DNA of 64,000 bases, from positions 1 through 64,000 of the forward strand of contig NZ_CANMAA010000012.1 in NCBI RefSeq assembly GCF_947495735.1, in the 5' to 3' direction. Below the pieces are notes generated by a model. That model was not told where the DNA came from, searched no databases, and saw only the letters and a program-made list of their open reading frames with translations. The translations under genes were made by a program, and so were the position numbers. This DNA is from an uncultured Pseudokineococcus sp. Its GTDB lineage: Bacteria; Actinomycetota; Actinomycetes; Actinomycetales; Quadrisphaeraceae. Positions 16,067-25,100 of this stretch are shown here, piece by piece (the first letter of the stretch is position 1; the number at the start of each line of letters is the position of its first letter).

Positions 16067-17143
16067 ATGAGCACCGCGAGCGAGACCCGCACGGACGAGG
16101 CGTCGGAGCAGGGCTCCGACCGGCAGAGCACCAAGGGCGCGTACGTCACCGCCGGGCAGGACTTCCAGCGGGACACCGCCTACATCGAGACCCGCATCAC
16201 CGCCGACGGCCGTGACGGCTACCCGGTCGAGCCGGGCCGCTACCGGCTGGTCGCCGCGCGCGCGTGCCCCTGGGCGCAGCGCTCGATCATCGTGCGCCGC
16301 CTGCTCGGGCTCGAGGGCGTCATCTCCCAGGGCATCACGGGGCCGACCCACGACGCGCGCAGCTGGACCTTCGACCTGGACCCGGGGGGCGTCGACCCGG
16401 TGCTCGGCTACGAGCGGCTCCAGCAGGCCTACTTCGCCCGCTTCCCCGACTACCCCAAGGGCATCACCGTGCCCGCGCTGGTCGAGGAGAGCACCGGCCA
16501 GGTGGTCACCAACGACTTCCCGCAGATCACCCACGACCTCTCGAGCGAGTGGCGTGCGCACCACCGCGACGGTGCGCCCGACCTGTGGCCGGCTGCCCTC
16601 CGGGAGGAGATGGAGGAGGTGATGCGGCGGGTCTACACCGAGGTCAACAACGGGGTGTACCGCTGCGGCTTCGCCGGCTCGCAGGAGGCGTACGAGAAGG
16701 CCTACGACCGGCTGTTCACCGCGCTGGACTGGCTGGAGGAGCGGCTCGCCGACCGGCGCTTCCTCATGGGCGACACCATCACCGAGGCCGACGTGCGCCT
16801 CTACACGACGCTGGTCCGCTTCGACGCCGTCTACCACGGCCACTTCAAGTGCAACCGCAGCAAGCTCACCGAGATGCCGGTGCTGTGGGCCTACGCGCGC
16901 GACCTGTTCCAGACGCCGGGCTTCGGCGACACGACGGACTTCGCGCACATCAAGGCGCACTACTACGTGGTGCACGAGGACCTCAACCCGACGCAGATCA
17001 CCCCGAAGGGGCCGGACCTGTCCGGCTGGCTCACCCCGCACGGCCGGGAGTCGCTCGGTGGCAGCCCGTTCGGCGACGGCACGCCGCCCGGGCCGGTCGC
17101 ACCGGGCGAGGAGGTCGACCCCGCGCACACGCCGCTGGGCTGA
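16067..17143 (+). CDS. glutathionyl-hydroquinone-reductase-like (xi-class GST) enzyme
   Basis: The thioredoxin-fold domain carries RACPWAQRSIIVRRLLGLE with the catalytic cysteine C67, then ITVPALVEE and NDFPQI. The all-helical C-terminal domain includes NNGVYRCGFA, FLMGDTITEADVRLYTTLVRFDAVYHGHFKCN. The family reduces glutathionyl-hydroquinones. Actinobacteria use mycothiol, so a mycothiol-linked substrate is likely (inference). ATG 16067 has a GGAGGA site. The C-terminal 40 residues (proline and glycine rich) extend beyond the fold. Confidence 0.88.
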   Translation: MSTASETRTDEASEQGSDRQSTKGAYVTAGQDFQRDTAYIETRITADGRDGYPVEPGRYRLVAARACPWAQRSIIVRRLLGLEGVISQGITGPTHDARSWTFDLDPGGVDPVLGYERLQQAYFARFPDYPKGITVPALVEESTGQVVTNDFPQITHDLSSEWRAHHRDGAPDLWPAALREEMEEVMRRVYTEVNNGVYRCGFAGSQEAYEKAYDRLFTALDWLEERLADRRFLMGDTITEADVRLYTTLVRFDAVYHGHFKCNRSKLTEMPVLWAYARDLFQTPGFGDTTDFAHIKAHYYVVHEDLNPTQITPKGPDLSGWLTPHGRESLGGSPFGDGTPPGPVAPGEEVDPAHTPLG

Positions 17144-17200
17144 CGCGCCGCGTCCGCCGGGGACGTCGTCGACGGCTCGCGCCCCGCGGATGCCGTCAGC

Positions 17201-17305
17201 CGCACTGTGTCGACATGTCGCCTTCTACGGGGGCTCTCTGGCGCACTGTGTCGACATGTCGCCTTCTACGGGGGTCGTTTGGCGCACTGTGTCGACACGG
17301 TGCGC
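17201..17305. repeat. 41-bp direct repeats carrying a TGTCGACA core
   Basis: Units begin at 17201, 17242 and 17283 (exact 41-bp period). The first 34 bases of units 1 and 2 are identical and contain GTGTCGACATGTCG. The third unit is cut short and becomes part of a 24-bp near-perfect inverted repeat at 17282-17305 around GTGTCGACAC. The array lies between the 3' ends of two convergent genes. Confidence 0.85.
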
Positions 17306-17406
17306 TCCAGAGCTGCGATCAGAGGCGTCGTGCCGACAGGTCGTCCTCTGAGGGCGTCCCGAGGGCGGGAGCGGTCGGTCGTCGACGTCCGCGGCGGCGC
17401 CGGGTG

Positions 17407-18645
17407 TCAGACCGGCGCCACGTAGCGGCGGAACTCCTTCGCGCGGACGGCCAGCACGGCGGTGGCCACGAGCACGAGCACCCCGCCGAGGCCGACGGCG
17501 GCGCGCGCGCCGACGAGGTCGCCGGCCACCCCGTGCACCAGGTCCGCCAGCCGTGGCCCGCCGACGACGACGACCGTGAAGACGCCCTGCATCCGACCGC
17601 GCATCTCGTCGGTGGCGGCGGTCTGGAGGATGGCGCCGCGGAAGACCATGCTCGCCAGGTCGGCGGCGCCCGCGACGGCGAGCAGGACCGCCGCCACCCA
17701 CAGCGACGTGGTCAGGCCCACGGCCGCGACGGCGGCGCCCCAGACGGCGATGCTGACGAGGACGAGCACCCCGTGCCGGCGCATGCGCACGACGCGCCCG
17801 GAGAAGAGCCCGCCCAGCAGCGACCCGACGGGGATGGCGGCGTAGAGGACGCCGAGGGCGAGGCCGCCGTCTGCCGGACCGCCGTAGACCTCGCGAGCCA
17901 TCTCCGGGAAGAGGGCCCGCGGCATCCCGAGGACCATGGCCAGCACGTCGGCGAGGAAGGACACGAGCAGCACCTGCTGCAGGCCGATGTACCGGAAGCC
18001 CTCCAGGACGCTGCCGGCCCCGGCCCGCCGTCCAGGCGCCCCGGACACCGGCATCGCGGGCAGCCGGAGCACCAGCACGAGGGCGGCCACCAGGCCGAGG
18101 GTGTCGACGAGGTAGAGGACCGGCAGGCCCAGCAGGGGGATGAGGGACCCCGCGAGCAGGGGGCCGGCGACCGCGCCGACGCCGAACACGGTGGTGGACA
18201 GCGCCATCGCCGCGGGCAGCTGGGCGGTGGGCACCAGGCGGGGCACGGCGGCGCCGCGGGCGGGGGCGTACAGCCCGAAGGCGGCCTGCTGGACCACGAC
18301 GAGGGCGAGGAGGGCGACCAGCGACTCCAGCCCCGAGACGGCGTGCACGGCGAGCGCGGCGGACGAGGCCGCGACGCCGGCGAGGCTGAGGACCATCAGG
18401 CGGCGGCGGTCGACGACGTCGGCGACGCTGCCGCCCCACAGCGAGAAGAGCACGAGGGGCACCAGCCCGGCGGCGGAGGAGATCCCGACCCAGGTGGAGG
18501 ACCCGGTGATGCGGAAGACCTCGAAGGGCACCGCCACCGCGGTCAGCTGGCTGCCGACGGCGGAGACGGCGCTGGAGGTGAGCAGCCGCCGGTACGCCGG
18601 GATGCGCAGCGGGGTGGTGTCGAGGAGGACGCCACGCAGAGCCAC
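17407..18645 (-). CDS. MFS exporter, EntS-like family
   Basis: The 412 residues have about 12 hydrophobic segments. The sequence has the EntS/MFS_3 style: YRRLLTSSAVSAVGSQLTAVAVPFEVF, then the loop motif GGSVADVVDRRRLM between helices 2 and 3, and later GGLFSGRVVRMRRHG. The family exports siderophores or drugs in exchange for protons; the substrate here is unknown. GTG 18645 is 6 nt after TAGGGT on the minus strand, a leaderless pattern. Confidence 0.88.
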   Translation of the reverse strand: MALRGVLLDTTPLRIPAYRRLLTSSAVSAVGSQLTAVAVPFEVFRITGSSTWVGISSAAGLVPLVLFSLWGGSVADVVDRRRLMVLSLAGVAASSAALAVHAVSGLESLVALLALVVVQQAAFGLYAPARGAAVPRLVPTAQLPAAMALSTTVFGVGAVAGPLLAGSLIPLLGLPVLYLVDTLGLVAALVLVLRLPAMPVSGAPGRRAGAGSVLEGFRYIGLQQVLLVSFLADVLAMVLGMPRALFPEMAREVYGGPADGGLALGVLYAAIPVGSLLGGLFSGRVVRMRRHGVLVLVSIAVWGAAVAAVGLTTSLWVAAVLLAVAGAADLASMVFRGAILQTAATDEMRGRMQGVFTVVVVGGPRLADLVHGVAGDLVGARAAVGLGGVLVLVATAVLAVRAKEFRRYVAPV

Positions 18646-18731
18646 GTGCGGACCCTAGGTCGTCGCCCAGGGCACCCGACGACCCGGCTCCTCGATCGGC
18701 CGGTCCGCCCGCGGGCGGACCGCTCGACGAC

Positions 18732-19025
18732 CTACCCCGGCTCGCCCCGCGCCTTGCGCCGGCCGATGACGACGAGGTCCACGACGGCGACGACGGCGAG
18801 GACGCCGAGCGCGACGGCCATCCACGTCGGGGCGTCGACGACGACCGCCCAGGCGGCGAGCCCGGCGCACACCAGGAGGCCGAACACGGCCAGGATCGCG
18901 CGCAGCGTCAGCGCGCTGTGCGTGGGGGCCTCGCCGAAGAGGCCGTAGCGCGGCTCCGGGGGTCTGGGCTGCCCTGAGGTGCTGCGCCGCCCTGAGGTGC
19001 TGGGCTGCTCGGGTCGCTCGCTCAT
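18732..19025 (-). CDS. small membrane protein, DUF6343-like
   Basis: The 97 residues contain SALTLRAILAVFGLL and a second helix ending DLVVIGRRKARGE. This is the two-helix layout with a short turn (VVDAPTW) that I associate with the actinobacterial DUF6343 family, of unknown function. The N-terminus is polar and proline-rich. CAGGCT lies 6 nt before ATG 19025. Confidence 0.6.
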   Translation of the reverse strand: MSERPEQPSTSGRRSTSGQPRPPEPRYGLFGEAPTHSALTLRAILAVFGLLVCAGLAAWAVVVDAPTWMAVALGVLAVVAVVDLVVIGRRKARGEPG

Positions 19026-19104
19026 GCGCCCAGCCTGCGCCGGATGCGGGGCCCCGTCCTGTCGGCGTGGTGCAGCCCGCCGCCGGGGCCCCGCCTCCCG
19101 CCGG

Positions 19105-20127
19105 TCACCAGCGGGAGTGCACGACCTCGCGGAGGTGGGTGTCGTACACGCGCTCGACGGCGGCCAGCTCGTCGGCGGTCAGCGGGTCGAGCTGGGCGGC
19201 CGCGGCGTTGGCGCGCGCCTGCTCGGGGGTGCGGGCGCCGGGGATGGCGCTGGTGACGCCGGGCTGGTCGAGGATCCAGCGCAGCGCGAGAGCGGCGGTG
19301 GGGACGCCGCGCGCGGCGGCGACCTCGCCGACCTCCGCGGCCGCCCGCAGGCCGAGCTCGTAGGGGACGCCGGAGAACGTCTCGCCGACGTCGAAGGCCT
19401 CGCCCTGGCGGTTGTAGCTGCGGTGGTCGGTCTCGGCGAAGACGGTGCTCTCGTCGTACTTCCCGGTGAGCAGGCCGCTGGCGAGCGGCACGCGCGCGAG
19501 GACGCCGACGCCGGCCTCGGCCGCCGCGGGCAGCACGCGGTCCAGCGGCTTGCGGCGGAAGGCGTTGAGGATGATCTGCAGCGACGCGAGGTTCGGGCGC
19601 GCCAGCGCCGTCATCGCCTCGTCGACGGTCTCGACCGAGACGCCGTAGGCCGCGAGCAGCCCCTCCTCGACGAGCGCGTCGAGGGCCTCGAAGACGGCGT
19701 CGTCGGAGTAGACCGGCGTCGGCGGGCAGTGCAGCTGCACGAGGTCCAGGCGCTCGACGCCCAGGTTCCCCAGGCTGCGCTGCACCCAGGCGCGCAGGTT
19801 CTCGGGCGTGTACTGGGCGGCCTCGAAGGGGTCGGCGCGGCGCCCGGCCTTGGTGGCCACGAACGGCCGGTCGCCGGCGGGCAGGTCGGCCAGGAAGCGT
19901 CCGATGATCTTCTCGCTGCGCCCGTCGCCGTAGACGTCGGCGGTGTCGAGGAGCGTGACGCCCTCCTCCAGCGCCGTGCGCAGCACCGCGAGCGCGTCGT
20001 CCTCGCGGACCTCGCCCCAGTCGCCGCCCAGCTGCCACGTGCCGAGGCCGACGACGCCGACGTCCGCTCCCGTGCGCCCGAGGCGCCTGGTCTCCATCGT
20101 CTGCTTCTCCGCCGCGGGGGTGTCCAT
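19105..20127 (-). CDS. aldo/keto reductase
   Basis: TIM-barrel NADPH oxidoreductase. Visible: LGRTGADVGVVGLGTWQLGG, LLDTADVYGDGRSEKIIGR (catalytic Asp and Tyr), VATKAG (Lys) and LDLVQLHCPP (His), with the C-terminal SAIPGARTPEQARANAAA cofactor loop. At 340 residues it is of the YajO/general-stress type. ATG 20127 lies 7 nt after TAGCGT; ATG 20097, nearer the fold, is the alternative start. Substrate unknown. Confidence 0.9.
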   Translation of the reverse strand: MDTPAAEKQTMETRRLGRTGADVGVVGLGTWQLGGDWGEVREDDALAVLRTALEEGVTLLDTADVYGDGRSEKIIGRFLADLPAGDRPFVATKAGRRADPFEAAQYTPENLRAWVQRSLGNLGVERLDLVQLHCPPTPVYSDDAVFEALDALVEEGLLAAYGVSVETVDEAMTALARPNLASLQIILNAFRRKPLDRVLPAAAEAGVGVLARVPLASGLLTGKYDESTVFAETDHRSYNRQGEAFDVGETFSGVPYELGLRAAAEVGEVAAARGVPTAALALRWILDQPGVTSAIPGARTPEQARANAAAAQLDPLTADELAAVERVYDTHLREVVHSRW

Positions 20128-20288
20128 GGCGCGGACGCTAGCGGCGCCCCCCGACGGTCGCCCGGCGGTGCTCGGCAGGTCGGGCTCAGGTCGGGCTCAG
20201 GTCGGGCTCGGGGGGACCGGGGGAGCGCGCCCAGCGGCGACCGGGGAGCAGGCGGCGCCACCCGCCCGGTCGGGGCGGGGGCCGGCGG

Positions 20289-20361
20289 TGCCCCCGAGAG
20301 GATTCGAACCTCCGACACACGGTTTAGGAAACCGATGCTCTATCCCCTGAGCTACGGGGGC
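20289..20361 (-). tRNA. tRNA-Arg (anticodon CCU)
   Basis: The 73 nt fold as a cloverleaf: acceptor GCCCCCG/CGGGGGC, D-arm TAGCTCAGGGGATAGAGCA, anticodon loop TTCCTAA, T-arm GGTTCGAATCC. The discriminator is A, followed by CC but not CCA in the DNA. A TACGCT -10 element lies 12 nt upstream (20379-20374). It reads AGG codons, which are rare at this GC content. Confidence 0.95.
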
Positions 20362-20559
20362 CAGGGTGCGGCGAGCGTACCGCTGCCGCCGCGCGCCGTC
20401 CCCGCCCCGACGGCGCTCCCGGCTCGCCGGAAGCCGGAGCAGCGGCCAGGGTGGAGGGAGAGCGCAGGGCGCGCCGCGGCCGAGGGCCGTCGGGCCGCCC
20501 GTCGGCCCCGGGCCCCGCCCGAGGCCGTGCGCGACGCACACGCGACACGAGGAGGACCG

Positions 20560-21816
20560 ATGGACCTGCAGTGGCTGGCACCGGCGTTCGAGGCCGAGGG
20601 GCCCTTCGCCAGCGTGACGCTCGACGTCTCGCGCACGGACGCGTCCGGCGAGCACGAGGTCGAGCTGCGCTGGCGCGAGCTGCGCCGGCGCCTGGAGGAG
20701 CAGGGCGCGCCCGAGGACGTCCTCGACGTCCTCGCCGAGCGCGCCACCGCCCCGAGCGGCCGCGCGGACGCCGGCGACGGCTCCGGACGCGTGGTCGTGG
20801 CCGGTGCGGGCGGGGTCGTGCTCGACCTCGTGCTGCCGAGCGCGCCGCCCCAGGACGAGGCGTCGTGGGGCCCCGTCCCGCACGTGCTCCCGGCCGTGCG
20901 CGCGGCGGCGGGCGCGACCCGCTACCTGCTCGTGGCCACCGACCACGCGGGCGCCGACCTGACGGTCGCCGTCGGCTCGGGCGTCACGACGGCGAGGCCC
21001 GAGGGCGGCGACGCGGTCGTGGGCTCCTCGGTGAGCGCCGTCGAGGCGTCGGAGACCTCCGGCGCGGACGACGACATCATCCACAAGGTCCCCGTCGGCG
21101 GGACCGGCGAGTACACCCGCGAGCGGCGCGTCGAGGACTCCTGGCAGCGCGACGCCGCCGCCGTCGCCAAGGACGTGGACGACCTCGTCGGCCGGTACAA
21201 GCCGCACGTCGTCGTCCTCACCGGCGACGACAACGCGGTCTCCCTGGTGCGCGAGCGCCTCGGCGGCGCCGCCTCGGGGATCGTCGAGGTCGTGCAGGGC
21301 GGCGGGCGCGCCGACGGCATCCGGACCGAGGACTTCGCGCAGACCCTGGGCGAGGTGCTCGCGACGGTGCAGGAGCGCCGGCTGCGCGAGGTGATGGACA
21401 GCTACGCCCAGGCCCGCGGCAAGGACGCGGACGGCGCCGACGGGATCGACGCCGTCGTGCAGATGCTGCAGCGCGGTCAGGTGCAGGACGTGCTCCTGCG
21501 CGACGACCCGAGCTCGACCTGGACGCTGTGGGTCGGGCCCGACGCCCTGCAGCTCGCAAGCAGCCGGGAGGACCTGCTCGAGATGGGCGTGCAGGAGCCC
21601 GTCGAGGTGCGGGCCGACGCGGCCCTCGTGCGCGCCGCGGTGGGCGGGAGCTCCGGGCTGGTCCTCGTGCCCGGCACCCGCCAGGACGAGACGGACGAGC
21701 TGGAGCTGGCCGACGGCGTCGGCGCCATCCTGCGCTGGTCGGACCAGGGCACCCCGGGCGGCGGCGCTCCCACGATGTCCGGCGACAGCGAGCGCCTGCG
21801 CGACATCGAGGCCTGA
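20560..21816 (+). CDS. BaeRF family 2 (Rv2629-like) protein
   Basis: The 418 residues follow the layout of the Rv2629/BaeRF2 proteins. These are distant relatives of eRF1 and Vms1 thought to act on stalled or hibernating ribosomes. Blocks seen: an N-terminal FASVTLDVSRTD...VELRWRELRRRL, a central DDIIHKVPVGG and RYKPHVVVLTGDDNAV, and a C-terminal VGPDALQLASSREDL. The GGQ-like tip of true release factors is not present, as in this family. ATG 20560 follows GGAGGA. Just downstream of tRNA-Arg on the opposite strand. Confidence 0.78.
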   Translation: MDLQWLAPAFEAEGPFASVTLDVSRTDASGEHEVELRWRELRRRLEEQGAPEDVLDVLAERATAPSGRADAGDGSGRVVVAGAGGVVLDLVLPSAPPQDEASWGPVPHVLPAVRAAAGATRYLLVATDHAGADLTVAVGSGVTTARPEGGDAVVGSSVSAVEASETSGADDDIIHKVPVGGTGEYTRERRVEDSWQRDAAAVAKDVDDLVGRYKPHVVVLTGDDNAVSLVRERLGGAASGIVEVVQGGGRADGIRTEDFAQTLGEVLATVQERRLREVMDSYAQARGKDADGADGIDAVVQMLQRGQVQDVLLRDDPSSTWTLWVGPDALQLASSREDLLEMGVQEPVEVRADAALVRAAVGGSSGLVLVPGTRQDETDELELADGVGAILRWSDQGTPGGGAPTMSGDSERLRDIEA

Positions 21817-22177
21817 CGGCGCGCTGTCGACGGCGCCACGGCCGTCGGCTGCACCGCACGGTGGGGGGCATCCCGGACGTCTCGGGGCGACACGCCGCGC
21901 GGATCGACGGAAGTTGACCCTTGAACTGACCGTCAGCATGCTTGGCCGCGCAGTGCGCACCGCTGGCCCCCCCTGCGCGGTGCGCACTGCCTCCACGTGG
22001 CACCAGCGCCCCGGCGCCCGCTCCCACCGGGTGCCGGGGCGCTCGTGCGTCCGGGGCGTGCGTCGGGGCCGTGCGTCGGGGACCGGAGCGCCGAGGGGTC
22101 GGCGCGTCGCGAGCCCGCGCACCGGGACCGGCGGGCGACCGTCGGGCCCTCGGCCCGTGCTCGGCTAGCGTGCGCGG
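21817..22177. promoter_or_regulatory. 361-bp gene-free region with a large inverted repeat
   Basis: No coding frame with actinobacterial character was found. It holds a possible promoter (TTGACC at 21914, 17 bp, CATGCT), then a perfect 14-bp inverted repeat: 21950-21963 GCAGTGCGCACCGC and 21977-21990 GCGGTGCGCACTGC, 13-base loop. Each arm itself contains the palindrome GTGCGCAC, so it may be a double operator rather than a terminator. Further right, TAGCGT at 22166 is the -10 element of the next gene. Confidence 0.55.
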
Positions 22178-25100
22178 GTGCCCGAGCCGACCCGTGCCTC
22201 CCGGTCCCCGCGGCACCGCTCCCGCCTGGGCGCGCTGCTGCGGCGCGAGCCCGCGCCGGACGCCGGCGCCCCCGCGGTGGAGGTCCCGCCGGCGCCCCCC
22301 GCGGACGAGCAGCCCGCTGCGCCGCCGCCGGAGGAGCCCGCCCTCCCGCCGGTCCCGCGCACCCCGCTCGCCGACGTGCTGCGCGGCTGGGGCGAGGAGC
22401 TCGCGCGCGCGGGCGGGCGCGGGGTGCTCGTCGACGACCGGACGGCGTCGAGCGAGCTCGTGCCGCCGCTCGACGTGGGGGGCGCGCACCCCTCCGGGCT
22501 CGCCGCCTTCTGGGCCGGTCGGCCCACCCGCCTGTCCAGCCTCTTCCGCGAGCGGGGGGCGCACGAGGTCGCGCGCGAGCGGGTCCGCCTGCTGCGCACG
22601 GCGTCGACCGAGGTCACCGCCCAGCACGGCACCCCCACCTGCGCGCTCGCCGTCGGCCTGGTGCGCTGGAGCGGGCCGGCCGTCGAGGGCCCGCCCGGGA
22701 GCGACCCGGTCGCCGACGGCCCGGTCGAGGTCCACGCGCCCGCCCTGCTCCAGCGCCTCGACCTGCGCCCGCGGGGAGCCGGCGCCCTCGACGAGGAGCT
22801 GGACCTGCGCCCCGAGGTGCGGGTGAACCCCGCGCTCGTGCACCTGCTCGCCCGGCGCGGCCACGAGGTCGACGTCGCCGAGGTCCTGGCGCCCTTCGCC
22901 GACGGGCACGGCGACGCCCACCGGCGGGCGCTGCGCGAGCTGGCGGCCCAGCTGGCCGGCGTGCCCGGCCTCCAGCTGGGGGAGCGGACGCTCGTCGGCG
23001 TCTACCCCGAGCTGGCCGGCCCGCTCACCGCCGACGTCGAGGCCCTGCTCGCGGCCGCGGCCGCGCCGTCGGGCTCCGGGGCCGAGGAGAGCCTCGGCGG
23101 GCTCGTGAGCGGGCTGGCCGAGGTCGCCGCCGGCGGCCCGGTCGAGCCCTCCGTCGCCGAGGGCCCCGGCAGCCCCGAGCCGGGGTGGGGCGACGTGGCG
23201 ACCTGGCGCGTGCTCGACCTGGACGAGGACCAGCGCGCCGTGCACGACGCGGTGGCGAGCGGGCGCTCCCTGCGCGTCCTCGCCGAGCCGGGCACCGGTG
23301 CGACGCAGCTGGTCGCCCAGGTCGTCGCCTCCGCCGCGGGCGCCGGACGCCGCTGCCTCGTGCTCGCCCCCTCCCTCGGGGAGGCCGCCGACGTCACCGC
23401 CCGCCTGCACGAGGCGGGCCTCGGCGCACTCGTCGACCCCGCCGACCGCTCGGCGCCGCGCGCGACGGGAGCCGACCCGGCTGCGGCGGCTCCCGACGAG
23501 GCCGCCTCGCCCGCCGACGGACCCGAGGAGGCGGTGGCCCGCCTGCGCGCGGGCGCCCGCGCCCTCGACGTGCCGGCCGGCGAGGGGCTGGACACGGGCG
23601 TCCTGGCCACGACCCAGGCCCTGGTGCGGCTGGCCCGCCTGCCCCACCCGCCGCGCAGCCCCGTCCGGCTGGACGCCGCCGCCGTGTCCGCCGCGTCGGC
23701 CGAGGGCCTGCCCCGCGTGGTCGCCGGGGTCCGCCGGGCGGCCCGCCTCGGCGCGTTCCGGCCCGAGCTCGCGGCGAGCCCCTGGCAGGGGGCGGCGCTC
23801 GGCTCCGCCGACGAGGCGCACGTGGCCCGCCGGCGCGCCGAGGAGCTGGCCGAGGTCCGCCTCCCGCGCCTGGCCGACCACCTGGCCGCGCTCGGGGAGC
23901 GCACGGGCCTGCGCCCGCCGCGGACCGTGGACGAGGTCGGCCGCCGGCTCGGCCTGCTGGTCGACGTCCGCGGGACGCTCGAGGAGTTCACGCCCGGCGT
24001 CTACGAGCGGCCGCTGGGCGAGCTGGTGCGGGCCCTCGGCCAGGACGCCTCCTGGCGCACGCGGCGGACGGCGCAGAAGGTCGTCGCCGAGGTCGTGCGC
24101 CCCGGGGCGCGCCCGGGCGACCTCCGGACCTCGCTGCGCCGGGCCGACGCCGAGCGGCGCGCCTGGTCGGCGGCCGCGCTCGACGGCGGGCGACCGCGCG
24201 TCCCCTCCGGCATCGCGGAGGTCCAGCGCGCGCTCGCGGACGTGGTCGCGGAGCTGGACCGCCTCGAGCCCGTGCTGCGCGGCACCCGCGCCGGCGCCGG
24301 GCTGCGGGGCGCCGACCTGGCGGCGCTCGAGGTCCGGCTGCGCGACCTCGCCGAGGACCCGGACGCGCGCGGCGACCTCCCGCGGCGCGTCGACGTCCTC
24401 GTGCACCTGGCCTCGCTGGGCCTCGGCGAGCTCGTGGCCGACCTGAGGGAGCGAGGGCTGGCGGGGGCGCCCGTCGACGAGGAGGGCGCCGGTCGCGAGG
24501 CGGAGCTCGTCGTGCGCGCGTCCGCCCTGGCCGAGGCGCGCCGCCGCGGCGTCCTCGACGACCTGCTGCCCGGCCGCGCCGCCGCCGCGCGGGCCCAGCT
24601 CGTCGCCGGCGTGGCCGCGCAGCGGCGCAGGGCGGCCGCGGACCTCGTGGCCGCGCAGCCGGAGCCGCTGGTCCGGTGCGCGAGCCTGCTCGCGCTGCCC
24701 TCCCGCCTCGGGGCCCTGGGCGAGGGCGCTCGCGCGGACCTCGTCGTCGTCCTCGACGCCTCCGCGGCGGGAGTGCCGGAGGCCGCCCTGGCCCTCGCCC
24801 GCGGGGCGCAGGTCCTGGTGCTCGGCGACCCGGCCGGCCCTCCGCCGTCCTCCGCCGTGGTGGGCGCGCCGGCGCCCGAGCACCCGGGGACGGCGGCGCC
24901 CGCGAGCCTGTGGGCCTCCACCGCCGGCCTGCTCGACGAGCGCGCCCTGCGGGGCCTGCACCGGCTGCCGCGACAGCTCGTGCCCGTGCTCGCCGCCGCG
25001 CGGGCGGAGGCGCTCGACCCCTCGGACGGGTCGGGCCAGCCGGCGTCCCCCACGGCTCCCGAGGGCTCGACCGACCCCGCGGGCGGCTCCCTGCGGGCCG

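Noticed and set aside
17201-17305. A possible CRISPR array in the 41-bp repeats
   Set aside because: There are only two full units, the units abut each other with no spacers, and no cas genes are near.
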